Assembly: GCF_016786325.1 (NCBI RefSeq)
Contig: NZ_JADWYU010000195.1
Coordinates: 1,267-33,817, forward strand
DNA from: Frankia nepalensis
Lineage (GTDB): Bacteria > Actinomycetota > Actinomycetes > Frankiales > Frankiaceae
DNA length: 32,551 bases
Direction of reading: 5' to 3'
The translations under genes were made by a program, and so were the position numbers. The notes under the pieces were generated by a model. The model was not told the DNA's origin. It did not search any database and saw nothing but the letters and a program-made list of their open reading frames with translations. Every line of letters starts with the position of its first letter. The first letter of the stretch is position 1. Positions 14,772 through 23,343 of this stretch are shown here, piece after piece.

Positions 14772-15455
14772 GTGTACGGGGACGTGCCGACGGGATCTTT
14801 GGTGCTGGTAGATGGGTGGAATCACTATCTAGCCGCGATGCGGTGTTTCGGTTACAAGATGGCTGTCCAGTTTCCCATCGATCGGCTGGCCGCCAGCCTG
14901 ACCACGCAGACCAAGGCCGAGGCCGTCATCGACGTTGCCGTGGTCATGGCCTTGCCTAACCGGCACGACCCAGCCGAGCAGCCGGAGTTCTGGACCTGGC
15001 GCAGCAGGCTCAACCGCCTCCACAACTATGGCGTCCGACACGAGAAGGCACGCTTCCGCTACGAGTCCCTGAAATGTTCGGCCTGCGAACATGAACTGGC
15101 CCGCGTGGTGGAGTGCGAGCGCTGTGCAACGCCCCATCCACTGGCTGGTCGTCGCAAGGAGAAGGGCGCCGATATCAAAATCGCCGCGCTCGCGCTGGAC
15201 GGTGCCTGGCTGGCGAGCTACTCCACGTTGATCCTGCTTTCGCAGGACTCGGACTTCGGCCCGCTGGTCCAGCAGCTCAAGGAGGTCCACCGGCGGCAGG
15301 ATCGTTGGTACGACCTGTACTCGGCCTACCCGGTCTGCTCCCAGGCTGGCCACGAACACCGGTCGGTACCAGGAACGAAGCCTCTCGAGATCACGGAAGA
15401 GGACTACGCCATGCTGGCCAGCCGCCCGCTGCGGGACCCCCGAGCGGCCGGGTAG
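14772..15455 (+). CDS. NYN-domain (PIN-like) RNase with inserted zinc ribbon
   Basis: The 227-residue protein has the NYN fold of PIN-like, metal-dependent endoribonucleases. Acidic active-site residues are all present: Asp14 with Asn17 in LVDGWNHY, Asp134 in KEKGADIKIA, and Asp159/Asp161 in LLSQDSDFGPL. A CxxC-x9-CxxC zinc ribbon (Cys102, 105, 115, 118) lies between the second and third motif, an RNA- or protein-binding insert that many NYN proteins lack. GTG 14772 touches the purine-rich GGAAGG, so GTG 14784, 11 nt behind it, may be the true start; it leaves the motifs intact. The gene is downstream of the terminator-like small RNA, so read-through or attenuation could set its expression. 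Its stop codon is one base from the stop of the convergent HEPN gene. RNase activity is inferred from the motifs. Confidence 0.8.
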   Translation: MYGDVPTGSLVLVDGWNHYLAAMRCFGYKMAVQFPIDRLAASLTTQTKAEAVIDVAVVMALPNRHDPAEQPEFWTWRSRLNRLHNYGVRHEKARFRYESLKCSACEHELARVVECERCATPHPLAGRRKEKGADIKIAALALDGAWLASYSTLILLSQDSDFGPLVQQLKEVHRRQDRWYDLYSAYPVCSQAGHEHRSVPGTKPLEITEEDYAMLASRPLRDPRAAG

Positions 15456-15456
15456 G

Positions 15457-17010
15457 TCACCGCAACGCTGGACGTGGGCGGCCCGCCGCCGGGATGGAAA
15501 GCCATTCCAGGATCTCTCGGCACGCCGTCCGGAAATCCTCCATCTCCCGTGGGGTCTTCGCCGCTCGGCGGTTGTGCGCCATCGGCGTGCGGACGCTGGC
15601 CACCAACTCGATGCGCTCGGCCCACTCCGGGAGCTCGCGGCCGAAGAACGGCTCCACGTAAACCCAATGCAGCGTCATGATCTCCAACAGTTCTTTCGGG
15701 AAGGCCCACTCCAGGAACGTGTCGCCGGCCGCCGGCTCGCCGAGCCCGACGCGGGCCTGCTTCCGCCGCTTCTCACATTCGGCGCCGATGCGTGGCTGAG
15801 CCTCGCTCACCCTGATTTCCCAGTCGTCGCCGTAGGCCGCACGTAACGCGTCGGCCAGCGCGTCGCGCAGGCCGGTCTCGGTTTTCTGCCACAGCGGCCA
15901 GTCATCCACCTTCCGCTCCAGCAGGGTCAGGTACCGTTGAAACGTCTCCGAGAAAGCAGCCCAGCCCGACGAAGTTCTACGGATGAGCCCTTCCTTTTCC
16001 AGCCGGTCCGCGTCCGCCGGCCCGACGGTCACGCGGGGCCCGAAGAGCACCTCCAACAGCGTGTTCAGCCGGCCCTCGTCCCGCAGCAACTCCAGCATCT
16101 GCTCGTGGTGGTGCACGGTCACCGACGCGCAGGCGCGCTCGGCCGCGCTGAAAAGGGCATCCAGCTCAGCGGGCTCCGGTGAGTGGTCCGCGAGAGTGTC
16201 GTGCAGCTGGGACAACCAGGCGGACGCAAGGAATGGCTGGCCGCCCGTCTCCCGCGACAGCCACGCGAACGCCGCCGCGCGAAATTCTTCGCTCTCGTGC
16301 GGAGACCGCGCGATCAGCGCCGTGAGCTCTGTCGGCCGGAAACAGCCTGGCTGGACCGGTACCCCGAAGATCTGGTGCAGGTTGGAGACCTCCGGCGTCG
16401 AACGCACGATGATGTCCCCGATCTCGCGCCGCGACGTCACGATCAGAGCGACACGGGTCTTGTCGTCGTAGGCGATCGTGCGCAGCAGCTCGAACGGCGC
16501 TGCGCGGCGGAAGAGCTTGCCCGCGGCGTCAAACTCGTCGAGCACCGCGACCACCTGGTAGCCGCAGTAGCGGACCTCGCGAAGGTATTCGCCCAGGTAG
16601 ATGGCCAGGTCGTCCCATTCCACGACGCCGTCAAGCCGATCGAAGCTCGGCTTGACACGGTCGGCATCCGCCTCGGCGTTTCGCTCCAGCCAGCGCTGGA
16701 CGCTGCGCGCGAGCTCGCGGAACAGGGACTGTTCGGTTTCCCGCCCCATGACCGTGATCCACAGCGGCAGGAAGGTCAACCCGCGCGGGTTGCGCCCCAC
16801 GGCATACCGGTCCAGCAGCTCGCGCGCCAAGCTCGACTTGCCAACCCGCGGCGGTCCGACGATCGAGCTGGACGCCGAGCCGTAGGACTGGAAGACCCGG
16901 CTGCGGATCGACCGGATCTGGTCCGTCCGACCGACGAAGTCCGGGCCCGTCACCTGGTTTCCGTACGAGGCATACGGGTTCGTCATGACGATGCTGTCGT
17001 CCCCGGTCAT
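15457..17010 (-). CDS. AAA-family ATPase with C-terminal Swt1-like HEPN domain
   Basis: The protein is 517 residues from ATG 17010. The N-terminus has NPYASYGNQVTGPDFVGR, the entry signature of AAA/STAND-like NTPases, then Walker A GPPRVGKSS (52-60) and Walker B VVAVLDEF (153-160), with a sensor-like VALIVTSRRE. A helical and winged-helix-like region follows. The last 85 residues (FPKELLEIMTLHWVYVEPFFG, then VRTPMAHNRR) match the Swt1-type HEPN domain, with the catalytic R-x4-H motif at Arg474 and His479. HEPN domains cut RNA in many toxin and anti-phage systems, so the likely design is an NTPase switch that unleashes an RNase. ATG 17010 lies 5 bp behind the upstream stop with GGAG about 10 nt away; ATG 17040, overlapping that stop, has no ribosome site. 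It forms an operon with the Sm-like/AAA gene. Confidence 0.8.
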   Translation of the reverse strand: MTGDDSIVMTNPYASYGNQVTGPDFVGRTDQIRSIRSRVFQSYGSASSSIVGPPRVGKSSLARELLDRYAVGRNPRGLTFLPLWITVMGRETEQSLFRELARSVQRWLERNAEADADRVKPSFDRLDGVVEWDDLAIYLGEYLREVRYCGYQVVAVLDEFDAAGKLFRRAAPFELLRTIAYDDKTRVALIVTSRREIGDIIVRSTPEVSNLHQIFGVPVQPGCFRPTELTALIARSPHESEEFRAAAFAWLSRETGGQPFLASAWLSQLHDTLADHSPEPAELDALFSAAERACASVTVHHHEQMLELLRDEGRLNTLLEVLFGPRVTVGPADADRLEKEGLIRRTSSGWAAFSETFQRYLTLLERKVDDWPLWQKTETGLRDALADALRAAYGDDWEIRVSEAQPRIGAECEKRRKQARVGLGEPAAGDTFLEWAFPKELLEIMTLHWVYVEPFFGRELPEWAERIELVASVRTPMAHNRRAAKTPREMEDFRTACREILEWLSIPAAGRPRPALR

Positions 17011-17015
17011 GTCGG

Positions 17016-20000
17016 TCAGCTCCACTGGTGCTGCAGCCATTCGCTGAACAGGCCGACCTGGAGGCGGAATCGGTTGCTGGACAGCCGGGTCACCACCTCC
17101 CGGTTCGCCAGGTCGGCGAGCACCCGGTCAGCCTGGGGATGTGAGGTCTGGTCAGCCTCGTGGTACATCTTGGAGCCGGAGTCCTTCCGGGTGGCCCGCA
17201 GCACCTCCATCACCAGCTCGTCGCTGATGTCGGTCACCTCGGCGTCGCCGGGCGTCAGCAGGTTGTCGAACTCTTTGATCGGCAGGTTACGGACGAGGCC
17301 GTCCGCGACGGCGTCGACGTCGGCCGGACCGATCGCCGGCGCCCGCACGTCCTCGGAGTTCATGTGGTTGACGAGCGCATGGCAGAACAGCTGGATGTAG
17401 TAGGCGCTGTGGCCGGTCAACTGGAGAACGCGAGTGTCCGCGTCACCGCGGTAGCGCGAGCCGCCGTCGGGCTGCAGGATCGGGTCCCGGATCAGTTCCA
17501 GGGCTGACGTCGGGTCCAGATAGGAGACCCGCTCCCGCTTGATGACCTGGAACTCGTTCGGGAACTCCTCGATGAACCGCGGCATGAGGTCGTTACCGAC
17601 CAGCGCGCAGCGGAAGTGGCCCCGATCGAGGATCGCCTTCCAGCCTTTCATGAAGTCAGGCGGCACGTTGCCGGTGCGGATCCACTTGTGCAGCAGGCTA
17701 AACTCGTCTAGCAGCAGCACGAGGCGGCTGTGGGCGAACGGCGCCGTACGCCGCATCCAGACCTCGACCAGCTCGCGCATGTACTCATTGAACCGCTGCT
17801 GCGGCGCGATGCGGATCTGGTCCAGATCTGGCCGTGGCGGCGCGCTGACACCATGTTCTTCGGCCAGTATCCGCAACCGGAACTGGAAGGCGTCGGCGAT
17901 GCCGTGCAGGAAGTCAGCCAGCGAGCGGTTGGCGGTCATGTTGCCGACGCTGTCGGTAAGCCACCCGCAGTCGTAGCTGGCTGCCACATGGGGCAGCTCG
18001 ATCGCGTTCTGCAGGTGGTAGAGCACAGACGACTTCCCAGCCCGCTTCTGGCCGTACATGACCACGCTGCCGTGCCCGCTGCCGGTGACCGTGGCCAGCA
18101 CGTCGGCGATCAGCCGGCCCCGGCCCTTGAACATCTCCGGGTCCTCGACCTTGACGCCGGCGATGTACGGGTTGGGAATCTCACGCCACTCCTCGTCCGC
18201 GTGCAGGCGGATCGACTTCGCGTCCACGGCGGCGGTCTTCTGCTCACCCGAGCGCAGGGTAAAGCTGACCTCACAGGCAAGCGTCATCAGCTCCTGCTCG
18301 ACCGCCCGCCGGCTCGCGACCAGCTTGATCTGACAGGTCTTCGACTCGTCAGCGGCGATGGACGCGGCGACGGGAACAGGCTGGGGCTCGGACTCGTAGT
18401 CATCACTCGGCAGGACGGTGAGCGCGACGTTGCTGACCGGGCTCGCGTCGGGCGAGTGGTTCGACACCCGTAGCTGCACGTTGACCTTCGCGCCGTCCGG
18501 CAGGTAGCGGTCGACGACCAGCTCTACCTTGAGGTTCTCCGGCGCGGCGGCGGTGTCGTAGGCGTCGAAGTGCTCAGTGAGGTTCTTCTCCAGCGCGGTC
18601 AGATACGGGTGGAGATATTGCAGCGAGAAGACGGTCGGCGCCTTCTCGATCTCGTATCGATGCTCCTGGATCGTATGAGTGACGCTGCCGGCGAGCCGCT
18701 CCCGCTCGACATACTTGATCGGGGCCGCGTACTGACGCAACTGGTCGACCACCTTGGCGCAGTTCTTGAGCCGGTTGACGTCCGTCAGCGGGGCGTAGCC
18801 GTCCATCTGTTTGGCGATCACGTCGAGCGCCCGGGTGTGCCGGTCGATCGCGGTCAGCACCGGGACGCCGGCCAGCACACTCAGATCGCGGTAGGACTCC
18901 TGCCTGGCGCGGTCCTGTTGGGCGGCGGCGCCCCAGGCCCGGGTGAAGGTCTCCTGGTTCTCGACGGGCATCGGCGTGAGCAGGTATTTCTGCAACGCGG
19001 TCTGAAACAGCTCACGGGTGTCCCGGTCCGCCCAGATCCGCCCGATCAGCCGAGTCTTGATCTTCCCGACCGTCGGAAGGAGCGTGCTGAGGACCGGGAT
19101 GGCTAGCTGCTTGGTGGCCATCACGCTCTGCAGGAGCGGTTCCAGGTGCAGCAGCTTCCCGCTTTCCAGCAGCTGGTCGTCGCCTCGGACGAACGACCGG
19201 ACCAGCTGGCGCAGCTTGACGTCGACTAGTTCGCCCCACTCCGGCCTGACGTTAATCGCTTCCAGGTAGTAGGTACGGATAACATCTGCGTGCTGCGCCT
19301 CCACCACGCAGTGGTCACCCATCGCGGCGGCGAAGTTCTGCAGCCGTGACCGGAACCGGCCGTCGGTGATACCGAGGTCCTGCAGAATTCGCGCGGCCGA
19401 CAGGTTGTAGTCGGCCCGCTCTCGCGGGATCTTCGTGCCCGACCGGCCACCGGGCCCCTGCAGCATGTTGTCCAGGTGCCTGATGTCGTTCAGCGTGACA
19501 TTGTTGGAGCGGACCTTGTCCGGCGGGACGCCGCGGTACTCGCAGCGCTCCAGATGAAACAGCAGCAGCGGGCTGAGGCCGCCGCTCTCCGCGGCCTCCT
19601 CCTGCGCGGTTGCCTCGACCTTCGAGAACATGCCGGTCGCGATGACGTGATCCAGCTGGTAGATGAGCTCGGTGACGGCCGGCTGGTCGGGGTTGCGCCG
19701 CAGCTCGGCGGCGAGAAACTCCTTCGCCTCGTCGTGCCGGTAGGTCTTGGTGAGCGCTCTGTTGATGCGCCGCACCAGCACCAGCCGCTCGTCCGGCGGC
19801 GAGGCCTCGGACAGCATCTCGTGCAGCACGTCCAGCGCCTCGCTCCACCGCCCGGCGTGCTCCAGGATGGTGCTGCGGGTCTGTAGCCAGTCCCGCAGTT
19901 CCTGGCGTGTCGTGAACCGCGAGCGGTAGCGCTCCAGGACGGTGAGCGCGGTTGCGCGGCTCTGCTGCTTGTTGCCGAGCACCAGGGCGATCTTCCGGAC

Positions 20001-21536
20001 GTCCATGGCGGACAGCGCGTCGTCCTCGGCCATCGCGGCGAGGGTGCGCAGCACACCGTCGGTGTCGCCCCGCCGCGCCGCGGCCTCCGCCCGGGACATC
20101 AACAAGCTGGGGTGCATGGTCAGGTCGCGCTTGTGCGGCGAGATGCTGACAGGCGCGATCGTCGCCGGGCTCGGGGACGGCACCGTGTGCGCGGTCCGGG
20201 CACCCGTGACCCGGCGCTGCAGGTCCCATGTGATCGGATACCCGGGTGCCAGCGCCTGCAGCCGTTTGAGGGCCGACTCGGCCGAGGCGAGGTCTCTGCG
20301 GGCCAGGAAGCCACGAATCTCGTCGGCGATCACGGCGACGTCCGGATCCTCGACGCCCGACCGGGCCTCCGGCGGCCTGGACGGCATAGCAAGCGGCGTG
20401 GCGGGAGCCGCCGCAGGTACGCCATCCGCCGCCATCATTGCTGTATCCGGCCTTGGCGGCAGGTTAGGAGTGGCCGCACCGGTGCCGTCGGAAGCCCCGT
20501 GAACGATCACGGCACCGCCAGCGACGGCGTCAGCGGCGATCATGAATGCCGCCGCGTCCAGGCTCGGCAGATTCCATTGATCGGCCGGGAAGCCCGCCAG
20601 CTTCGAGCGATCCGCGCATAGCAGCCCGCTGACCAGGACCGCGAGCCTCGCCTCGGTGGCTGGCCACCGGGCTGCCGTACGCACGAGGCCCGCGAGCTCG
20701 GCGGCTCCCTCGCCCTGGACGGCGACCAGCGCCGTCAGCGCCCGCAGCGCGACGTCGTCGGGAGCGGTGCCCTCGTGAACGCAGCCAGCCAGGGTCGCGG
20801 GCGCGAGCTCGCGCTCACCCGCCAGCCGCTGGGCCATGGCGAGGTCGCGGCAGGACGGGCCGTCCTCGAGCACGTCGGCGGCATCGGCGAACAGGTCCAG
20901 CGCGCGTTCACGCTCGCCGAGCGGCCAGGCCAGCTGGGCGGCTGTCCGGAGCAGCTCCGGCGCGTCATACTGGTCGGCGATCGCCTCCAGGCGCGTGATG
21001 CAGTCGAGAACGCGGTCGGCATCGCGCATCTTGAGCGCGTACTGATAGCGGTTACGCACGACGTCCAGCTCGCTGATGAGCCGGAGGTGTATGGCCTCGT
21101 CACGGCCGGCGGGGGTCTCGAAGGCCGGGATGGAGACGTCCAGGGAGGTTCTGGCGGCCGCCGCCCGAAGCTCTGCGAGCGCGGTTTCGAGCGCCACCGG
21201 CAGATCGGGCGGTGTGATCGAGGCCGGGGGTGGTGCGGCTGGGGCTGGAGGCAGCGATGGCCAAGCGACCGGGGCTGTGTCGGCCGTGACCGGGGCTGCC
21301 GTCAAGGGCACCGGGCTTTCGCGACTCGGAGCCAGTTCCGCGGCCGGCCGCAGGTCGCGGCGTTGGACCATCTCGATGGCCTCCGCGACGAGAATGATCT
21401 CGCCGTCCACGGCGTCAATCACCAGGCATTCGTCGTCGATCTCGCGCAGGACGCCTTCTATAGATGACCCCGCGTCGAGCCGGACGACGATCGTGCTGCC
21501 TATCGGCACTCGCGCCTTGATGGGCCCTAGTCGCAT
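17016..21536 (-). CDS. Giant Sm-like / TPR / beta-sandwich / AAA protein with C-terminal winged helix
   Basis: This 1506-residue protein is the first gene of a two-gene operon. Residues about 10-60 (STIVVRLDAGSSIEGVLREIDDECLVIDA) look like a small Sm/Hfq-like beta barrel. A Pro/Ala linker leads to long helical TPR-like repeats (about 120-280 and 470-950). A beta-sandwich (about 990-1090, VELVVDRYLPDGAKVNVQLRV) precedes NPYIAGVKVEDPEMFKGR and the AAA domain with Walker A GQKRAGKSS (1162-1170) and Walker B LVLLLDEF (about 1272-1279). A winged helix ends it (about 1435-1506). The same NPYxxG/FxGR entry motif is found in the downstream HEPN ATPase, so the two AAA cores are related and may form a mixed ring or a sensor-effector pair. 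Function is unknown; the Sm-like domain suggests RNA sensing, which is inference. The start has CGGGG right against ATG 21536; an internal start is possible but would remove the Sm-like domain. Confidence 0.75.
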   Translation of the reverse strand: MRLGPIKARVPIGSTIVVRLDAGSSIEGVLREIDDECLVIDAVDGEIILVAEAIEMVQRRDLRPAAELAPSRESPVPLTAAPVTADTAPVAWPSLPPAPAAPPPASITPPDLPVALETALAELRAAAARTSLDVSIPAFETPAGRDEAIHLRLISELDVVRNRYQYALKMRDADRVLDCITRLEAIADQYDAPELLRTAAQLAWPLGERERALDLFADAADVLEDGPSCRDLAMAQRLAGERELAPATLAGCVHEGTAPDDVALRALTALVAVQGEGAAELAGLVRTAARWPATEARLAVLVSGLLCADRSKLAGFPADQWNLPSLDAAAFMIAADAVAGGAVIVHGASDGTGAATPNLPPRPDTAMMAADGVPAAAPATPLAMPSRPPEARSGVEDPDVAVIADEIRGFLARRDLASAESALKRLQALAPGYPITWDLQRRVTGARTAHTVPSPSPATIAPVSISPHKRDLTMHPSLLMSRAEAAARRGDTDGVLRTLAAMAEDDALSAMDVRKIALVLGNKQQSRATALTVLERYRSRFTTRQELRDWLQTRSTILEHAGRWSEALDVLHEMLSEASPPDERLVLVRRINRALTKTYRHDEAKEFLAAELRRNPDQPAVTELIYQLDHVIATGMFSKVEATAQEEAAESGGLSPLLLFHLERCEYRGVPPDKVRSNNVTLNDIRHLDNMLQGPGGRSGTKIPRERADYNLSAARILQDLGITDGRFRSRLQNFAAAMGDHCVVEAQHADVIRTYYLEAINVRPEWGELVDVKLRQLVRSFVRGDDQLLESGKLLHLEPLLQSVMATKQLAIPVLSTLLPTVGKIKTRLIGRIWADRDTRELFQTALQKYLLTPMPVENQETFTRAWGAAAQQDRARQESYRDLSVLAGVPVLTAIDRHTRALDVIAKQMDGYAPLTDVNRLKNCAKVVDQLRQYAAPIKYVERERLAGSVTHTIQEHRYEIEKAPTVFSLQYLHPYLTALEKNLTEHFDAYDTAAAPENLKVELVVDRYLPDGAKVNVQLRVSNHSPDASPVSNVALTVLPSDDYESEPQPVPVAASIAADESKTCQIKLVASRRAVEQELMTLACEVSFTLRSGEQKTAAVDAKSIRLHADEEWREIPNPYIAGVKVEDPEMFKGRGRLIADVLATVTGSGHGSVVMYGQKRAGKSSVLYHLQNAIELPHVAASYDCGWLTDSVGNMTANRSLADFLHGIADAFQFRLRILAEEHGVSAPPRPDLDQIRIAPQQRFNEYMRELVEVWMRRTAPFAHSRLVLLLDEFSLLHKWIRTGNVPPDFMKGWKAILDRGHFRCALVGNDLMPRFIEEFPNEFQVIKRERVSYLDPTSALELIRDPILQPDGGSRYRGDADTRVLQLTGHSAYYIQLFCHALVNHMNSEDVRAPAIGPADVDAVADGLVRNLPIKEFDNLLTPGDAEVTDISDELVMEVLRATRKDSGSKMYHEADQTSHPQADRVLADLANREVVTRLSSNRFRLQVGLFSEWLQHQWS

Positions 21537-21813
21537 CCCCGTTGCACCCCGGTCTACCTCAGCCGGGTCGTCGGGGGCTCCGACCCGTGTTCTCGTTCCT
21601 ACGCCCGTGCCACGGCGTCAGCCCGCGCCCCGTCGCGGACTCGTCCAGGCCCGTCAAGAGTCCAGCCGAAAGGCGGGTCCCGTTGGTCCCGGGCCGGCTA
21701 GAAAGAGTATGACCCACTAGACCGGGCGCGACCGCACAGCCCGCCGACACGGCGGGGCGAGGCCGAGCCAGGGGAACTGAGGGAGTCACGGATCGCCCTG
21801 CGAAGATGCCCTC
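21537..21813. promoter_or_regulatory. Divergent promoter region of the AAA operon and the TIR-WD40 gene
   Basis: This 277-bp spacer contains a 7-bp inverted repeat CGGGTCG/CGACCCG (21564-21570 with 21581-21587) close to the start of the AAA operon. A/T-richer DNA at 21700-21725 is a likely promoter core. I could not assign -35/-10 elements with confidence. Confidence 0.4.
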
Positions 21814-23343
21814 ATGGCTGCGGAGACGGGCCCTCCCGCGGGCGAGAGCTGGGATTTCTTCCTCTCTTATGCGCACGCCGACCGCGGCTGGGCTGAATGG
21901 GTAGCCTGGCAGCTGGAGAGCGGCGGGTACCGGGTGCTGGTCCCGGCCTGGGACGCCGTCGCCGGCTCCAACTGGTTCTTCCAGATGGACCGAGGCCTCG
22001 AGGTGGCCGGCAGGACCGTCGCGCTGCTGTCGCACGCATACCTCCAGTCGGTCTACGGAAAGCAGGAATGGCAGTCCGCGCGGGCCGCGGACCCGATGGG
22101 CCTCGCCCGGCGGCTGCTTCCCGTTCGGGTCGAGGACTGCCCCAGGCCCGGCCTGCTCAGCACCGTCGTGAGCATCGACCTGTTCGGCCTGGCCGCGCAG
22201 GACGCTCACCAGGCCCTGATGAACGGGGTCCGCGGCGCGCTAGAGGGCCGCGGCAAACCGGCCACGGAACCCGGTTTCCCGGGGCATGCCGCGACGGCGC
22301 CAGTTGCGTCGCCTCGACCGGCCAACTCGGGCGCCCTGGCCGCGGCGGCAGGCGGCGCAGCTCGGGCGCGACACCCGCTGGGCGTGACCAACGCGCGCGG
22401 CGGGGAGGTGCGGGCCGCCGCGTGGCGCGCCGACGGCCAGCTACTCACGACCGGCGGCCTCGACGGTGCCACACGCCTGTGGGACGTGACCGACCCGGCG
22501 ACGCCACTGGAAGTTGGCGAGAGGCTCCGCGGCCACACCGCCGCCGTCTGCCTGGCCGCCTTCTCGCCGGACGGACAGACATTGATCACGGGAGCGGTCG
22601 ACCACACTCTTGCGACGTGGGCCGTCGCCGCACCGTCCGCGCCTCGGCTCATCAGCCGGACGGCACTGGGCAGTGGGAGGCTCGAGGCCCGCTCAATGGC
22701 TCTGTCGCCCGACGGAGTCATTCTGGCCGCCGCGGGGTCGGACCAGGTCGCGCGGCTGTGGGACCTGACCGTGCCCAAGAAGCCTCGCCAGCTGGCGGCA
22801 CTCACCGGACACACCGCAGCGGTCTGGTCGGTGGCATTCTCGGCCGACGGCCGGACGCTCGCCACGGTCAGCGGGCCACGACTTCGACTCTGGGCCGTCG
22901 AGGATCCGAGTCGCGTCGTCGGCGAGGCGGGCGCGCCCGGTGGCGCGGACCTCTGCTCGGTCACGTTCGCGTCCAACGGGCTGGTAGCGGCCGGAAGTTT
23001 CGACCGTTCCGTCTACGTGTGGGACACGGCCGACCCGACTCGGCCTCGACCGGTCGAGCCTGGGCTCCCTTCCCATCTGGCCGTCGTCTGGTCACTCGCG
23101 TTCTCACCCGACGGCCGGACGCTCGTGGCCACCGATAGCAAGTTGGCCCGGTTCTGGGACATCTCCGAGCCGTCCCGGCCTGAGGAGATCGGCGAGCTTC
23201 TCAGCGAACACGGGAGGCGCGTCACCTGCCTGGCATTCGCCGCTCGTGGAAATCTTCTCGCCACCGGCGCGGAGGACGGAATCGCTCGCTTGTGGCAGCC
23301 GCCGGACGATTCCGTGACCTTCACGTCGCCGGGCCAGAGATGA
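21814..23343 (+). CDS. TIR domain-WD40 seven-bladed propeller protein
   Basis: The 509-residue protein starts with a bacterial TIR domain (about 12-150): SWDFFLSYAHADRGWAEWVAWQLE, and Glu85 in SVYGKQEWQ, the position of the catalytic Glu of NAD-cleaving TIRs. After a Pro/Ala linker there are seven WD40 repeats (about 200-500), each with an F/LSPDG or similar turn and a RLWD-type end. That is enough for one closed propeller, which usually binds a protein partner. TIR-WD40 proteins are common in Frankia and Streptomyces and are thought to act in signalling or immunity, with NAD+ depletion as the end effect. It is divergent from the AAA operon. There is no cyclic-nucleotide-binding domain, so it is not a plain Pycsar-type effector. 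The ribosome site is weak. Confidence 0.85.
   Translation: MAAETGPPAGESWDFFLSYAHADRGWAEWVAWQLESGGYRVLVPAWDAVAGSNWFFQMDRGLEVAGRTVALLSHAYLQSVYGKQEWQSARAADPMGLARRLLPVRVEDCPRPGLLSTVVSIDLFGLAAQDAHQALMNGVRGALEGRGKPATEPGFPGHAATAPVASPRPANSGALAAAAGGAARARHPLGVTNARGGEVRAAAWRADGQLLTTGGLDGATRLWDVTDPATPLEVGERLRGHTAAVCLAAFSPDGQTLITGAVDHTLATWAVAAPSAPRLISRTALGSGRLEARSMALSPDGVILAAAGSDQVARLWDLTVPKKPRQLAALTGHTAAVWSVAFSADGRTLATVSGPRLRLWAVEDPSRVVGEAGAPGGADLCSVTFASNGLVAAGSFDRSVYVWDTADPTRPRPVEPGLPSHLAVVWSLAFSPDGRTLVATDSKLARFWDISEPSRPEEIGELLSEHGRRVTCLAFAARGNLLATGAEDGIARLWQPPDDSVTFTSPGQR

Noticed and set aside
13362-23343. Plain Pycsar system (active cyclase plus cyclic-nucleotide-gated effector)
   Set aside because: The cyclase has lost key residues, and neither the TIR-WD40 nor the AAA proteins show a cyclic-nucleotide-binding domain.
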